Shown: positions 46,576-56,504, counted from the first letter of the stretch. The stretch: DNA of 64,000 nt from JAHJQZ01 sp963675235 (GCA_963675235.2 CAXXFU010000002.1:930001-994000); one strand, 5' to 3'. Numbers and translations are program-made. Notes: a model not told the origin generated them from the sequence alone.

Positions 46576-47034
46576 ATGGCGGACCCGATTGTATATGTCG
46601 ACGCGGATGCCTGCCCGGTTAAGGCCGAGATCCTGAGGATTGCCGAGCGCGCTGGCGTCGTCAGCTGTTTCGTCGCCAACAACGGGCTGAGACCGTCGCG
46701 CGATCCACTGGTGGTCAATGTCGTCGTGCCGCAGGGCGCCGATGCTGCCGACGACTGGATCGTCGATCATGTCACCGAGCATGATATCGTGGTGACCGCC
46801 GACGTGCCGTTGGCGCATCGGGTCGTCGGCAAGGGCGCCGTCGTCCTCGGACCGACGGGTAGGGCATTCACGCCCGATTCGATCGGCATGGCACTGGCCA
46901 TGCGGGATCTCAAGCAGGACCTCAGGGAAAGCGGTGCCATTGCCGGCTACAATCCCGGCTTCACCCAGCGCGACCGCATGTTCTTCACCAATGCGCTGGC
47001 CAATGCCGTGCAGAAGGCGCTCAACGGCAACTAG
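46576..47034 (+). CDS. DUF188 (YaiI/YqxD) family protein
   Basis: A 152-residue DUF188 protein beginning IVYVDADACPVKAEI, the family hallmark, followed by NNGLRP, DDWIVDHVTEHDIVVTADVPLA and the late FTQRDRMFFTNAL. The fold is related to PIN-like nuclease domains, and the acidic residues in DADAC and TADVPLA would match an active site, but no reaction is established. ATG 46576 is chosen because GGAGG lies 10 bases upstream; the GTG at 46567 is too close to it. Transcribed alone, convergent with the RamB/ScfR-type regulator. Confidence 0.9.
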   Translation: MADPIVYVDADACPVKAEILRIAERAGVVSCFVANNGLRPSRDPLVVNVVVPQGADAADDWIVDHVTEHDIVVTADVPLAHRVVGKGAVVLGPTGRAFTPDSIGMALAMRDLKQDLRESGAIAGYNPGFTQRDRMFFTNALANAVQKALNGN

Positions 47035-47070
47035 CTTCTCGTTGACGCGGAGCAGGCTGCGCCGACGAGA

Positions 47071-48483
47071 TCAGCGCATATGCCCGTAGATGCTCTCTGC
47101 CCGCAGATTGTCCTCGATGCGAAAGCGGTGGTTGGCTGGCGGATGGGCGCGCTGTTCGCAATCCATGCGCGGACAGATGCGGCAACTGACACCGACAGGA
47201 ACCGCCAGGCTCTCATTGGTCAGGTCCATACCGTCAGAGTAGACCATCTGGCGGGCGAAGGCGACGTCGCAGCCGAGACCGATCGACATATGACGGCGAA
47301 CCGAATTGTAGCGATGCCCGCCCTTTTCGAAGGCGTGGGCGATGCAAAAGAAGGTATCGCCATTCGGCATGCGCGAAATCTGCACATTGATCTGGCCCGG
47401 CTGCAGGAAGGCTGAATAGACGTTCCAGCGTGGGCAGGCGCCGGCGTGGCGCGGGATGTGGATGCCCGAGAGCGAAAAACGCTTGGAGATGTTGCCGGCG
47501 ATGTCAGTGCGGATCAGGTGCAGCGGGATACCCTGCGCACCGGGGCGCTGCAGAGTGGTCATGCGGTGGCAGACCTGTTCAAAGCTGGCCGAAAAGCGCC
47601 GCATCAGCCGTTCGATGTCATAGCGCGTCTCGCGGCAGGCCCTCAAGAAGGGCTGGTAGGGCATGATCAGCGCCGCGGCGAAATAGGAAGCCAGCACATT
47701 GCGAGCGAGGGCAGGGGCATCGCTGTCCTCGGCAAAGCGCGCCGAAACGATGCCCTCGATGGCCTGATCAGCGACCAGGTGCGCGGTATGGTGGGCGACG
47801 GCGAACAGGGCGCTTTCGACCGACAGCAGGTCGGAGACTTCGATGGTCCGCCCGTGATCACCAAGCCGAAGCGCCATGCCGTGCGGCAGCGAAACGTAAT
47901 GCCACTCGATGCCGAAAACGTTCTGCAACCAGGCGCGGAAGCCGATCTCGAACACGGCGGAGGAATTGTCGATGTCGTGGCGGACGCGTTCTGCTTCGGC
48001 CTCGATCTCGGGGAAATGGTTGGCGTGCTCCTGCAGGAAATCGGATATCGCGTCGGTGGCGCGATGAAAAACCCGTTCCGCCGTTTCGGTGTTCATGCCG
48101 ACCTGGCCGCGTTCGCGATAGTCGCGATACTTGTCGAACAGCCGAAGGACAGTGCGCGCCACCGCCGGATTGGTGCGGGCGAATTCACGGATATCCTGAT
48201 TGGTCAGGTCCTCGTCGGCAAAGACCTCGTCGCCGAACACCTCCATCAGGTCGCCGGCCAGGCGAGCGTCATCGCTCTCGGCCAGTTCGCCGGCCTCGAC
48301 ACCGAAATAGCCTGCGATGGTCAGAAGCAGCTGGACGTTGACGTTGCGGCGGTTGTGCTCGATCAGGTTGAGATAGCTCGGCGAGATGCCAAGGGCGGCG
48401 GCGAGATCAGCCTGGGTGATATGGCGCTGACGGCGAAGGCGGCGAATCTTGCCGCCGATCTTGAGATGTTGACTGTCGCGCAT
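47071..48483 (-). CDS. XRE-type regulator of the RamB/ScfR (short-chain fatty acyl metabolism) family
   Basis: A 470-residue regulator of carbon flow through acetyl- or propionyl-CoA. It has an N-terminal XRE helix-turn-helix (RRQRHITQADLAAALGISPSYLNLIE, split at residues 15-40) and a middle IrrE/ImmA-like domain in which the zinc-peptidase HExxH reads HHTAH (AVAHHTAHLVA), so it is probably not a protease. A C-terminal domain with the Cys cluster CRICPRMDCEQRA completes it. ATG 48483 has GGAGG upstream. It is divergent from a small ORF and isocitrate lyase, which such regulators commonly control. Confidence 0.92.
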   Translation of the reverse strand: MRDSQHLKIGGKIRRLRRQRHITQADLAAALGISPSYLNLIEHNRRNVNVQLLLTIAGYFGVEAGELAESDDARLAGDLMEVFGDEVFADEDLTNQDIREFARTNPAVARTVLRLFDKYRDYRERGQVGMNTETAERVFHRATDAISDFLQEHANHFPEIEAEAERVRHDIDNSSAVFEIGFRAWLQNVFGIEWHYVSLPHGMALRLGDHGRTIEVSDLLSVESALFAVAHHTAHLVADQAIEGIVSARFAEDSDAPALARNVLASYFAAALIMPYQPFLRACRETRYDIERLMRRFSASFEQVCHRMTTLQRPGAQGIPLHLIRTDIAGNISKRFSLSGIHIPRHAGACPRWNVYSAFLQPGQINVQISRMPNGDTFFCIAHAFEKGGHRYNSVRRHMSIGLGCDVAFARQMVYSDGMDLTNESLAVPVGVSCRICPRMDCEQRAHPPANHRFRIEDNLRAESIYGHMR

Positions 48484-48690
48484 GTCAGCCTCCGCAATTC
48501 CATTCCACGCATTTTGCCCGGCCGGACGTGTAAACCTTGCCAGCTTCGCTTCCGACCCGAAGCCATCGGGCGACAGGTCCCGGCCAGACCCTGTGCAAAG
48601 CCCCATTCCTCTGTCCGATCCTGCCAGAACCGCAAAACCGCTGATTACCGGGCGTTACAGCCGAATAGGGCTGCGTTCTGGATTTTCAAA

Positions 48691-48790
48691 CTTTACAGGT
48701 CGACAATCCGGACCTTGCTTGGATTTACACCTTTACAGCGGCCCAAGTCGAATATTCTTGCCAATCGCCGGCTAATGTCAAATCTTTACA
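48691..48790 (+). promoter_or_regulatory. Three CTTTACA elements in the divergent glyoxylate promoter
   Basis: CTTTACA occurs at 48691-48697 (AAACTTTACA), 48731-48737 (ACACCTTTACA) and 48784-48790 (AAATCTTTACA), all on the same strand. RamB of Corynebacterium binds a related AAACTTTGCAAA sequence upstream of aceA. These are therefore good candidates for sites of the regulator encoded at 47071-48483. The 332-base divergent region shows no other gene. Confidence 0.5.
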
Positions 48791-48815
48791 TTACGCATTT
48801 TGCATGGAGGGGAAA

Positions 48816-49064
48816 ATGCAAGACCAGATCCACACCGCAATCGGTCCGGACCCGCATCCGGAGGAATATGTCACCATCATCGGCCCGTCCATGACCGACG
48901 TCATGCGTCAGTACAGAGCGCAGGGCCTCGATCAGGAAGGCTACGCCATCACCGGCCGCATCGACCGTCATCGGTTCGAGATGGCCGACGCCAACGGCGT
49001 GCACGACCTGTTCGACGGCGTCAAAATGCTGGCAGCGACTTTCGTCCGCCGCGTCGCCGCCTGA
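48816..49064 (+). CDS. Small protein of unknown function upstream of isocitrate lyase
   Basis: An 82-residue protein (MQDQIHTAIGPDPHPEEYVT at the start, then GPSMTDVMRQYRAQGLDQEGYAITG). It has mixed alpha/beta character with no membrane segment, and I do not recognise a family. ATG 48816 is preferred because GGAGGGG precedes it; an ATG at 48804 lies upstream of that site. It is the first gene after the CTTTACA promoter and precedes aceA by 148 bases, so it is probably co-expressed with the glyoxylate bypass. A 6-base GCCGGC hairpin (49157-49173) lies between the two. Confidence 0.7.
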   Translation: MQDQIHTAIGPDPHPEEYVTIIGPSMTDVMRQYRAQGLDQEGYAITGRIDRHRFEMADANGVHDLFDGVKMLAATFVRRVAA

Positions 49065-49212
49065 CGCCAGTGCCGATGGGCGTGTCACGCGAGGGGCGCG
49101 ACCGTTTCCCGACGGACCGGCTGATTTCCGACACCCAAAAGACCATTCGCCCGGGCGCCGGCTCACGGCCGGCCCCGACACGAACCCTTTGTCGCCAAAT
49201 TCGGAGTGTGAC

Positions 49213-50511
49213 ATGCTCGACCGCAACAAAACCCAACCCGACGCCTTTCCAACGCCCGAATGGGCGCCCGACCGCTGGAAGACCATTTCCCGTACTTATT
49301 CGCCCGACGACGTGGCACGACTTGCCGGCTCGCTGCCGATCCGCCACACGCTGGCCGAGAACGGCGCGCGCAAGCTGTGGGAACTGCTCCATACCGAAGA
49401 CTTTGTGCCGACGCTCGGCACCTTCACCGGCAATCAGGCGGTGCAGCAGGTCAAGGCCGGCCTCAAGGCGATCTACCTGAGCGGGTGGCAGGTCGCCGCC
49501 GATGCGAACACCTCGGGCAACATGTATCCGGATCAGTCGCTTTACCCGGTCGATTCCGTGCCGAGTGTCGTCCGCCGCATCAACAAGGCGCTGCAGCGGG
49601 CCGACCAGATCCAGCAGATGGAAAAGCACGACGGGATCTCGACGACCGACATCGACTTTTTCGTGCCGATCATCGCCGATGCCGAGGCCGGCTTCGGTGG
49701 AGCGCTCAATGTCTTCGAACTGATGAAGGCGATGATCGAGGCCGGCGCCGCGGCGGTGCATTTCGAAGACCAGCTGGCAGCCGAGAAGAAGTGCGGCCAC
49801 CTCGGCGGCAAGGTGCTGGTGCCGACGTCCCAGCAGATCAAGACGCTCAACTCGGCCCGGCTCGCTGCTGACGTCATGGGCGTGCCGACCCTGATCATGG
49901 CGCGGACCGACGCCGAGGCCGCAACCCTGATCACTTCCGATGTCGACGAATATGATGCGCCGTTCCTGACCGGCGAACGCACCGCAGAAGGCTTCTATCA
50001 CGTCCGCAACGGCTTCGATCAGGCCGTGGCGCGTGGCCTGGCCTACGCGCCCTATGCCGATCTCATCTGGTGCGAGACTTCGACGCCGTCGATCGAGGAC
50101 GCCAAGCGTTTCGCCGAGGGAATCCGCAAGGAATACCCGGACCAGATGCTCGCCTACAATTGCTCGCCTTCGTTCAACTGGTCCAAGCACATGGGCGAGG
50201 CCGAGATGGCAAGCTTCCAGCGTGAACTCGGCGCCATGGGTTACAAATACCAGTTCATCACCCTGGCCGGGTTCCACAACCTGAGCCTGAGCACCTTCAA
50301 TCTGGCGCGTTCCTACAAGGACGACGGCATGAAGGCCTACTCCCAGATCATTCAGCAGGCCGAATTCGCCGCGGAGAAGGATGGATTCTCGGCAACGCGT
50401 CACCAGCGCGAGGTGGGGACGTCCTATTTCGATGCGGTGTCGATGGCCGTCAGCCAGGGCAAGTCCTCGACCACCGCCATGGCGCACTCGACCGAGACCG
50501 CCCAGTTCTGA
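49213..50511 (+). CDS. aceA: Isocitrate lyase
   Basis: First enzyme of the glyoxylate bypass, cleaving isocitrate to glyoxylate and succinate. The 432-residue protein has the active-site loop KKCGH with Cys194, the FTGNQAVQQVKAGLKAIYLSG start of the barrel split over residues 71-91, the metal-binding IIADAEAGFGG, ARTDAEAAT and the late YNCSPSFNW. Start at ATG 49213, which follows GAGTGTGAC. No malate synthase gene is seen in the window. Regulation by the divergent RamB/ScfR-type protein is likely. Confidence 0.97.
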   Translation: MLDRNKTQPDAFPTPEWAPDRWKTISRTYSPDDVARLAGSLPIRHTLAENGARKLWELLHTEDFVPTLGTFTGNQAVQQVKAGLKAIYLSGWQVAADANTSGNMYPDQSLYPVDSVPSVVRRINKALQRADQIQQMEKHDGISTTDIDFFVPIIADAEAGFGGALNVFELMKAMIEAGAAAVHFEDQLAAEKKCGHLGGKVLVPTSQQIKTLNSARLAADVMGVPTLIMARTDAEAATLITSDVDEYDAPFLTGERTAEGFYHVRNGFDQAVARGLAYAPYADLIWCETSTPSIEDAKRFAEGIRKEYPDQMLAYNCSPSFNWSKHMGEAEMASFQRELGAMGYKYQFITLAGFHNLSLSTFNLARSYKDDGMKAYSQIIQQAEFAAEKDGFSATRHQREVGTSYFDAVSMAVSQGKSSTTAMAHSTETAQF

Positions 50512-50556
50512 TCCTCGAGCAGCTCCTCTTCTGAACTCACCGGGGGGTGACCAACT

Positions 50557-50585
50557 CGGCCGTCCGCTAGGGCGGCCGTTTTCTT
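50557..50585 (+). terminator. Rho-independent terminator after aceA
   Basis: CGGCCGTCC (50557-50565) pairs with GGGCGGCCG (50570-50578) with one G-T, loop GCTA, followed by TTTTCTT. It lies 46 bases after the aceA stop. Confidence 0.8.
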
Positions 50586-50795
50586 GCGCACATCAATTGC
50601 GCGTATATTAGGGGAGAAAACTGGCGCGGTTCGAGGGCATGAGCTCGAGGCCTTCGGAAGAGCACCTTGTTTTCAGGTCATTAGTCGGCTCTTTCACCTT
50701 TTTCCATTGCGCCTGATGCGGCGGTATTGCCGCGCAAAACTGAGTTCCTATGACCTTGAAATCGTCAGGACAACAAATTGCCCGAGAATTGAGTT

Positions 50796-51466
50796 GTGTT
50801 TCGCAGGGCAACGATTGCAACCGTTGCAGCCCCGATCTTCGTTATCGCGCCTGCCCAGACGTCAATCCTTGGGATCGACCCCGGCGTCAGCAATGTTCTG
50901 CTGCCTGACACAACCTATCTCAGTGGAGTCGAAGTCCAGACGGCGTCTCGAGTTTCGCCGATTACGACTTCTTCTTTGTGCCGGGCCGTTGTCCGCCATA
51001 CAGCGCTTCGGCACTGGCAACGATGGGCGTGATCAACGAAGATCCGATGACGACGGGTTTCGGCATCAACAATCTCACCTTCAGCTTCACCAATCTCACC
51101 AACTCGGTGCGTCTCAAGGAATTCGTTCTGACCGATGGCGCGGGTCCGGCTTTGGGCAGCCTCGCGACGCTGGCTTCGAAGGTTGATGTCGCCAACCGCC
51201 CTGACGACCTGCTGATCACCGTCAACGGCGATACGCTGACAAATGGCGGCGCCTACAGCCCCGTTGGTGCGGCTGCATCGATTCCGGCAGCTCTGCCTCT
51301 TCTTGCCGGAGGCATCGCCCTTCTGGGTTTTGTGGGCCGCCGCCGGCAGCGCAATGCGCTGCGTGACAAGCGGGTTCCTGTCTTTTTCAATGGCTCGCGG
51401 GATCGTTGCCGCGGGCCTGTTTCGCTTGTTCCTGTGGCGCCGAGCCGCGCGATCAGGGCGCCTTAA
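50796..51466 (+). pseudogene. PEP-CTERM/VPLPA-like surface protein gene with a frameshift
   Basis: Frame 1 (from GTG 50796) encodes a signal-peptide-like start (MFRRATIATVAAPIFVIAP) and SILGIDPGVSNVLLPDTTYL, then fails. A second frame from about 50954 to 51466 continues with FADYDFFFVPG and NNLTFSFTNLTNSV, and carries a C-terminal sorting-like signal (SIPAALPLLAGG, IALLGFVG, then RRRQR). Adding one T to the run at 50953-50955 would join them (ASRV-FADYD). About 40 extra residues follow the basic cluster, where such proteins normally end, so the 3' end is probably also damaged. No exosortase is seen in the window. A sequencing error at the T-run remains possible. Confidence 0.65.
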
Positions 51467-51678
51467 GTCCGTTGAGCGAACCTCAATTCGCTGCTTGCAC
51501 GCATCATGGCGCACAAGAGACTTGTCACATCCGGCTGAACCCGCTAAACGGCCCGGAAACCCTAGGGTCAAAGTGTTCGCACCGAGTAGCAACACAGCCC
51601 TAGTTTTCTGTGGCCGCATCGGACTGGCGAAAAATGTATCCCGTTTTCGCGCGATGCTCTGGGGATTGAACGAGCGAA

Positions 51679-52869
<1,191 letters not shown>

Positions 52870-52907
52870 TTCGCACCGGGCTTTCGGCCCGTGACGCAAT
52901 TGGGAAA

Positions 52908-52931
52908 GGGCGCCTCAGAGGCGCCCTTTTT
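52908..52931 (+). terminator. Rho-independent terminator after tuf
   Basis: GGGCGCCTC (52908-52916) and GAGGCGCCC (52918-52926) are perfect complements around a single A, giving an effective 8-base stem with a 3-base loop, followed by TTTTT (52927-52931). It lies 39 bases after the stop and faces the convergent CPBP gene. Confidence 0.9.
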
Positions 52932-52960
52932 CGTATGCTGCAGCCTGGCGCAGCCTACCG

Positions 52961-53950
52961 TCATGTGGCGACATAGGCAGCTGCAAAGCGGACGAAATCG
53001 ATGAAGAAGTGATAGGCGACCGCCGCCTCGAAGCCGAAACGCACGAAGACCAGGCCCATCGGCACGCCGAACAGCAGTCCCGCCAACAACATCATGCCGC
53101 CGGCCGGCCCGATCAGTTGCGATGTCGGCACATGGGCAAAGGCATGCGCGAGGGCTGCGATGAGGATGGCTGCGGCAAGAGCGGATCTGACGCTTGCGCC
53201 ACGCCGGCCGGCGAGCAGGAAAAAGCACAGGGTCAAAAGCAGCAGCCGCGCCATCGACTCCTCTGCGATTCCAGCCGACAGCGCCACCAGCGGTTCCCAC
53301 AGCTCGGTCACCCAGTGGTCGCCGGAATGGGCGCCGGCGCCGATATTGACCAGTGCCGGCGGCAGGGCCAGCACCATGCCCCAGACGAACATGCGGGCGG
53401 CGGCGCGCCAGTTTCCCTCGGCGCTGGTAACGGGCAACAGTCCGACGCGCCTGACCAGCAGGGCGCCGCCCAGGAACATCGCCGGCACCATGCCGAGATA
53501 GATGGCATGGTACGAGCTGATCTTTCCTGATGCGGCGTTGAGCCCGAAACACAGGGCGGCGGCGGCGAGGGCGACGACGACCGCAAGCGGCGTCACCGAT
53601 TTGCGTTCCCGCCAGATGATCACCAACCCGGCAAGCCCCGTTGCCAAGGCCAGCAGCAGCCAGGGATGGACATAGCGCCCGAGAACGAAGATCAGCGCTA
53701 CACTGACGACAACCAGCACCAGCATGGGCCAGAAGCCGATTCTGGTGTCGGGGCGCTCCGACACCCGCGGTGCGGGCTGACCGTTCCAGATCAGCGCCAT
53801 CAGCAAAAGAATGTAGGCAATGCCCGCCAGCTGCAGGACACCGGCCAGCTCTGGCATGCCGCCTTGCCAGGCGACCAGAAGGCCAACGCTCGTCACAAGC
53901 CACAAGGCAGCGGCGACCAGCCGCCAGGGGGTCATCATCGATATCATCAT
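52961..53950 (-). CDS. CPBP-family intramembrane metalloprotease
   Basis: A 329-residue membrane protein with about eight hydrophobic segments. The CPBP (type II CAAX prenyl endopeptidase-like) motifs are in order: AEESMARLLLL (EExxxR type), LAHAFAHVP (histidine motif) and YHFFIDF (HxxxD type). AGGAGG lies 5 bases before ATG 53950. Members process membrane-bound peptides or act in bacteriocin immunity, but the substrate here is unknown. It sits between tuf and tRNA-Trp on the opposite strand, an interruption of the usual housekeeping order. Confidence 0.85.
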   Translation of the reverse strand: MMISMMTPWRLVAAALWLVTSVGLLVAWQGGMPELAGVLQLAGIAYILLLMALIWNGQPAPRVSERPDTRIGFWPMLVLVVVSVALIFVLGRYVHPWLLLALATGLAGLVIIWRERKSVTPLAVVVALAAAALCFGLNAASGKISSYHAIYLGMVPAMFLGGALLVRRVGLLPVTSAEGNWRAAARMFVWGMVLALPPALVNIGAGAHSGDHWVTELWEPLVALSAGIAEESMARLLLLTLCFFLLAGRRGASVRSALAAAILIAALAHAFAHVPTSQLIGPAGGMMLLAGLLFGVPMGLVFVRFGFEAAVAYHFFIDFVRFAAAYVAT

Positions 53951-54104
53951 TGCACCTCCTCAAGCGCCTTGGGATAGCGCGCGGCAGGATTGACTCAACC
54001 GGGCGGGTTGCCGCAGGTCGTGCCGCCGGGCAAGTCATCGCGCCGGTGATCGCGATTGGGCACTTGCAACCCTCGCCGCGATCGGATAACTCCTGCCTCG
54101 GCCT

Positions 54105-54180
54105 AGGGGTATAGCTCAGTTGGTAGAGCATCGGTCTCCAAAACCGAGGGTCGCGGGTTCAAGTCCTGCTGCCCCTGCCA
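54105..54180 (+). tRNA. trnW: tRNA-Trp (anticodon CCA)
   Basis: A 76-base cloverleaf. The acceptor stem is AGGGGTA with TGCCCCT, the anticodon loop is CTCCAAA with CCA at its centre, and the T-arm contains GGGTTCAAGTCC. The CCA end is encoded at 54178-54180. Its place upstream of secE is usual for alphaproteobacteria. Confidence 0.97.
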
Positions 54181-54220
54181 GGCCCAGTATTCCGGACATA
54201 GCAACTGCTCGGACGGCGCT

Positions 54221-54934
54221 CTAGCGGGACGCCCTGGCCAATGCGTGCGAGTCGAATCCCTTGATGATCAGCCACAGGGCAAAGACCATTTCCTGAACGG
54301 CGATGGGCAGCAGCAGCAAAAAGGCCCAGGCGGGCGGTTCGGCGGAAACGGCATTGACCACACTCGCCACGGCCAGCAGGGCGATGGAGATCAGGCCGGA
54401 CAGGGAAATGAAGCGCGGGACCAGGCGCGTGACATACATCTGCCAGTTGATCACCACCGTGCCGAGAACGAAGGCGGTCAGGTAGACAAGTGTCGACACG
54501 GCAGCGAAATCGACCTGGCTTGCGACGAACGCGCCAACGGCGGCGTGACCGGGCTGACCCGCCGCATCGGCCGCCAGATAGAGCCGGCTGACATCGATCA
54601 TCGCCAGCACGTTCATTTCCTTGATGCCGAAAAACGCCGCTTCAAGCGTGCGGAACACCACATAGGCCATGGCCATGCCGACGCCGAAGCGTCTGAGCAC
54701 CGGATAGAAGGCAACCGCAACCATTGGGATGGCGAACACGCACAACAGCTGGATCAGGATGCCGGCAACGATCGTGCCGCGTTGGGGCGATGCCTGTTCC
54801 AGCACGTCGACCGCTTCGATCACCGGTTTGTAGAAGGCCTCGCCGACGAACAACAGGAAAGTCGCGATGATGAAGAAGATGCCGGCAGCGATGGCATAGC
54901 CCCGATCGACACGGCGTGACCTGTCGAGCGACAT
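54221..54934 (-). CDS. DUF4386 family membrane protein
   Basis: A 237-residue membrane protein with about six hydrophobic segments. The DUF4386 features are an N-terminal helix (GYAIAAGIFFIIATFLLFVG), the VVFRTLEAAFFGIKEMNVL segment and the late WLIIKGFD. ATG 54934 has GGGGGGAAC upstream. Function unknown. Together with the CPBP gene it flanks tRNA-Trp on the opposite strand, so both may be lineage-specific insertions at this locus. Confidence 0.82.
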   Translation of the reverse strand: MSLDRSRRVDRGYAIAAGIFFIIATFLLFVGEAFYKPVIEAVDVLEQASPQRGTIVAGILIQLLCVFAIPMVAVAFYPVLRRFGVGMAMAYVVFRTLEAAFFGIKEMNVLAMIDVSRLYLAADAAGQPGHAAVGAFVASQVDFAAVSTLVYLTAFVLGTVVINWQMYVTRLVPRFISLSGLISIALLAVASVVNAVSAEPPAWAFLLLLPIAVQEMVFALWLIIKGFDSHALARASR

Positions 54935-55172
54935 TGTTCCCCCCAATCGGCCGTTTCGACCTCGCCTGTTGGTGCGCCGCAAAACACTAGCTGCGGGGTG
55001 AAAAAGCCGATATGCCGCATATGGGCGCATGGCAGCTATGGGTGCTGCTGGAAAGTTTGGCCTTGCTTTCGCCGCAACCAGCCTCTAGAAACCGAAGTTC
55101 AAGCCGCCGGGGAGACTCGCGCGGCCATTGCGTTTGGCAAATCATACAACCTGATTCTACACGGCGGAACTC

Positions 55173-55370
55173 ATGGCACGCACAAACCCGTTCACGTTCA
55201 TGCAGCAGGTCCGTGCGGAGGTCAGCAAAGTCGTCTGGCCGACGCGCAACGAGACCCTGATCTCGACGGCAATGGTTCTCGCCATGGTCTTGCTGGCCAG
55301 CCTGATCTTCCTTCTTGCCGATCAGGTCATTGGTTGGGTTGTGACGGCCATGCTGGCGACCCGTTTCTAG
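55173..55370 (+). CDS. secE: Preprotein translocase subunit SecE
   Basis: The small essential subunit of the SecYEG channel. The 65-residue protein has an amphipathic N-terminal helix with the family motif VRAEVSKVVWPTRNET, then one membrane helix (MVLAMVLLASLIFLLADQVI). This single-helix form is the usual one outside the enterobacteria. nusG follows after 33 bases, the near-universal arrangement. Confidence 0.96.
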   Translation: MARTNPFTFMQQVRAEVSKVVWPTRNETLISTAMVLAMVLLASLIFLLADQVIGWVVTAMLATRF

Positions 55371-55403
55371 TGTCGCACCGCTTTTTGGGAGAATAGACGG
55401 AAC

Positions 55404-55934
55404 ATGGCCAAGCGCTGGTACATCGTGCAGACCTACTCGAATTTCGAGCGCAAGGTCGCCGAGTCCATCAAGGAAAAGGCAGCTCAGGGCGGCCTGGGGG
55501 AACATTTCGAAGACGTGCTGGTGCCGACCGAGAAGGTGGTCGAGGTCCGGCGCGGCCGCAAGGTGGATACGGAACGTCGGTTCTTCCCGGGCTATGTGCT
55601 CGTCAAGATGGACATGACCGACGATACCTTCCACCTGATCAAGAACATCTCGAAGGTCACCGGTTTCCTCGGCGCCGACAACAAGCCGATGCCGATCTCC
55701 GAGAACGAGGCACAGTCGATCCTGCATCAGGTGCAGGAAGGCGTCGAACACCCCAAGCCCTCCGTCACCTTCGAGGTTGGCGAGCAGGTGCGTGTGTCCG
55801 ACGGGCCGTTCGCCAGCTTCAACGGCTTCGTCGAGGAAGTCGACGAGGAGCGCGCCCGCCTCAAGGTGGAAGTTTCGATTTTCGGCCGGCCGACACCGGT
55901 CGAGCTGGAATACGGTCAGGTCGAAAAGACCTAG
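55404..55934 (+). CDS. nusG: Transcription termination/antitermination factor NusG
   Basis: A 176-residue NusG with the N-terminal NGN domain (KRWYIVQTYSNFERKVAESI; FFPGYVLVKMDMTDDTFHLI) and the C-terminal KOW domain (GEQVRVSDGPFASFNGFVEE). It binds RNA polymerase and links it to Rho or to the ribosome. A 6-base CTCCCG/CGGGAG stem-loop just downstream has no T-run and may be an attenuator before rplK. Confidence 0.97.
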   Translation: MAKRWYIVQTYSNFERKVAESIKEKAAQGGLGEHFEDVLVPTEKVVEVRRGRKVDTERRFFPGYVLVKMDMTDDTFHLIKNISKVTGFLGADNKPMPISENEAQSILHQVQEGVEHPKPSVTFEVGEQVRVSDGPFASFNGFVEEVDEERARLKVEVSIFGRPTPVELEYGQVEKT

Positions 55935-56072
55935 GCCGAACTCCCGGTCTTTCGGGAGGGAGCTTCAGGGCTCCGCAATAGCGTGGGAGAGGGCGGCGAA
56001 CGCCATATCGCCGGCAAGACCTCGCACCACGCCCTTTGAACCGCCCACAAGGGCAAATTGAAAGGTACGACT

Positions 56073-56501
56073 ATGGCCAAGAAAATTGCTGGCTATATTA
56101 AGCTGCAGGTGCCCGCAGGCGCCGCGACGCCGTCGCCGCCGATCGGCCCGGCGCTCGGTCAGCGTGGTCTGAACATCATGGAATTCTGCAAGGCCTTCAA
56201 CGCGGCCACGCAGGAGATGGAAAAGAACACGCCGATCCCGACCATCATCACCGCTTATGCCGACAAGAGCTTCACCTTCGAGATGAAGCTGCCGCCGGTG
56301 ACCTTCTACATCAAGCAGGCCCTCAAGATTCAGTCCGGCTCCAAGAAGCCCGGTCACGAGAGCGGCGGCGTCCTCAGCGAAGCCCAGGTGCGCGAGATCG
56401 CCGAGAAGAAGATGAAGGACCTCAATGCCGATACGGTCGAGGCCGCCATGGCCCAGATCACCGGCTCCGCCCGTTCCATGGGCATCCAGGTGGAGGGCTG
56501 A
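56073..56501 (+). CDS. rplK: Large ribosomal subunit protein uL11
   Basis: A 142-residue L11. IKLQVPAGAATPSPPIGPALGQRGLNI near the N-terminus and the C-terminal rRNA-binding domain ending with ARSMGIQVEG are diagnostic. ATG 56073 is chosen; an upstream in-frame start lies before the ribosome binding site AAAGG. rplA follows after 3 bases. In many bacteria L1 represses this pair by binding the rplK leader; I did not identify that site with certainty. Confidence 0.97.
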   Translation: MAKKIAGYIKLQVPAGAATPSPPIGPALGQRGLNIMEFCKAFNAATQEMEKNTPIPTIITAYADKSFTFEMKLPPVTFYIKQALKIQSGSKKPGHESGGVLSEAQVREIAEKKMKDLNADTVEAAMAQITGSARSMGIQVEG

Positions 56502-56504
56502 TCG

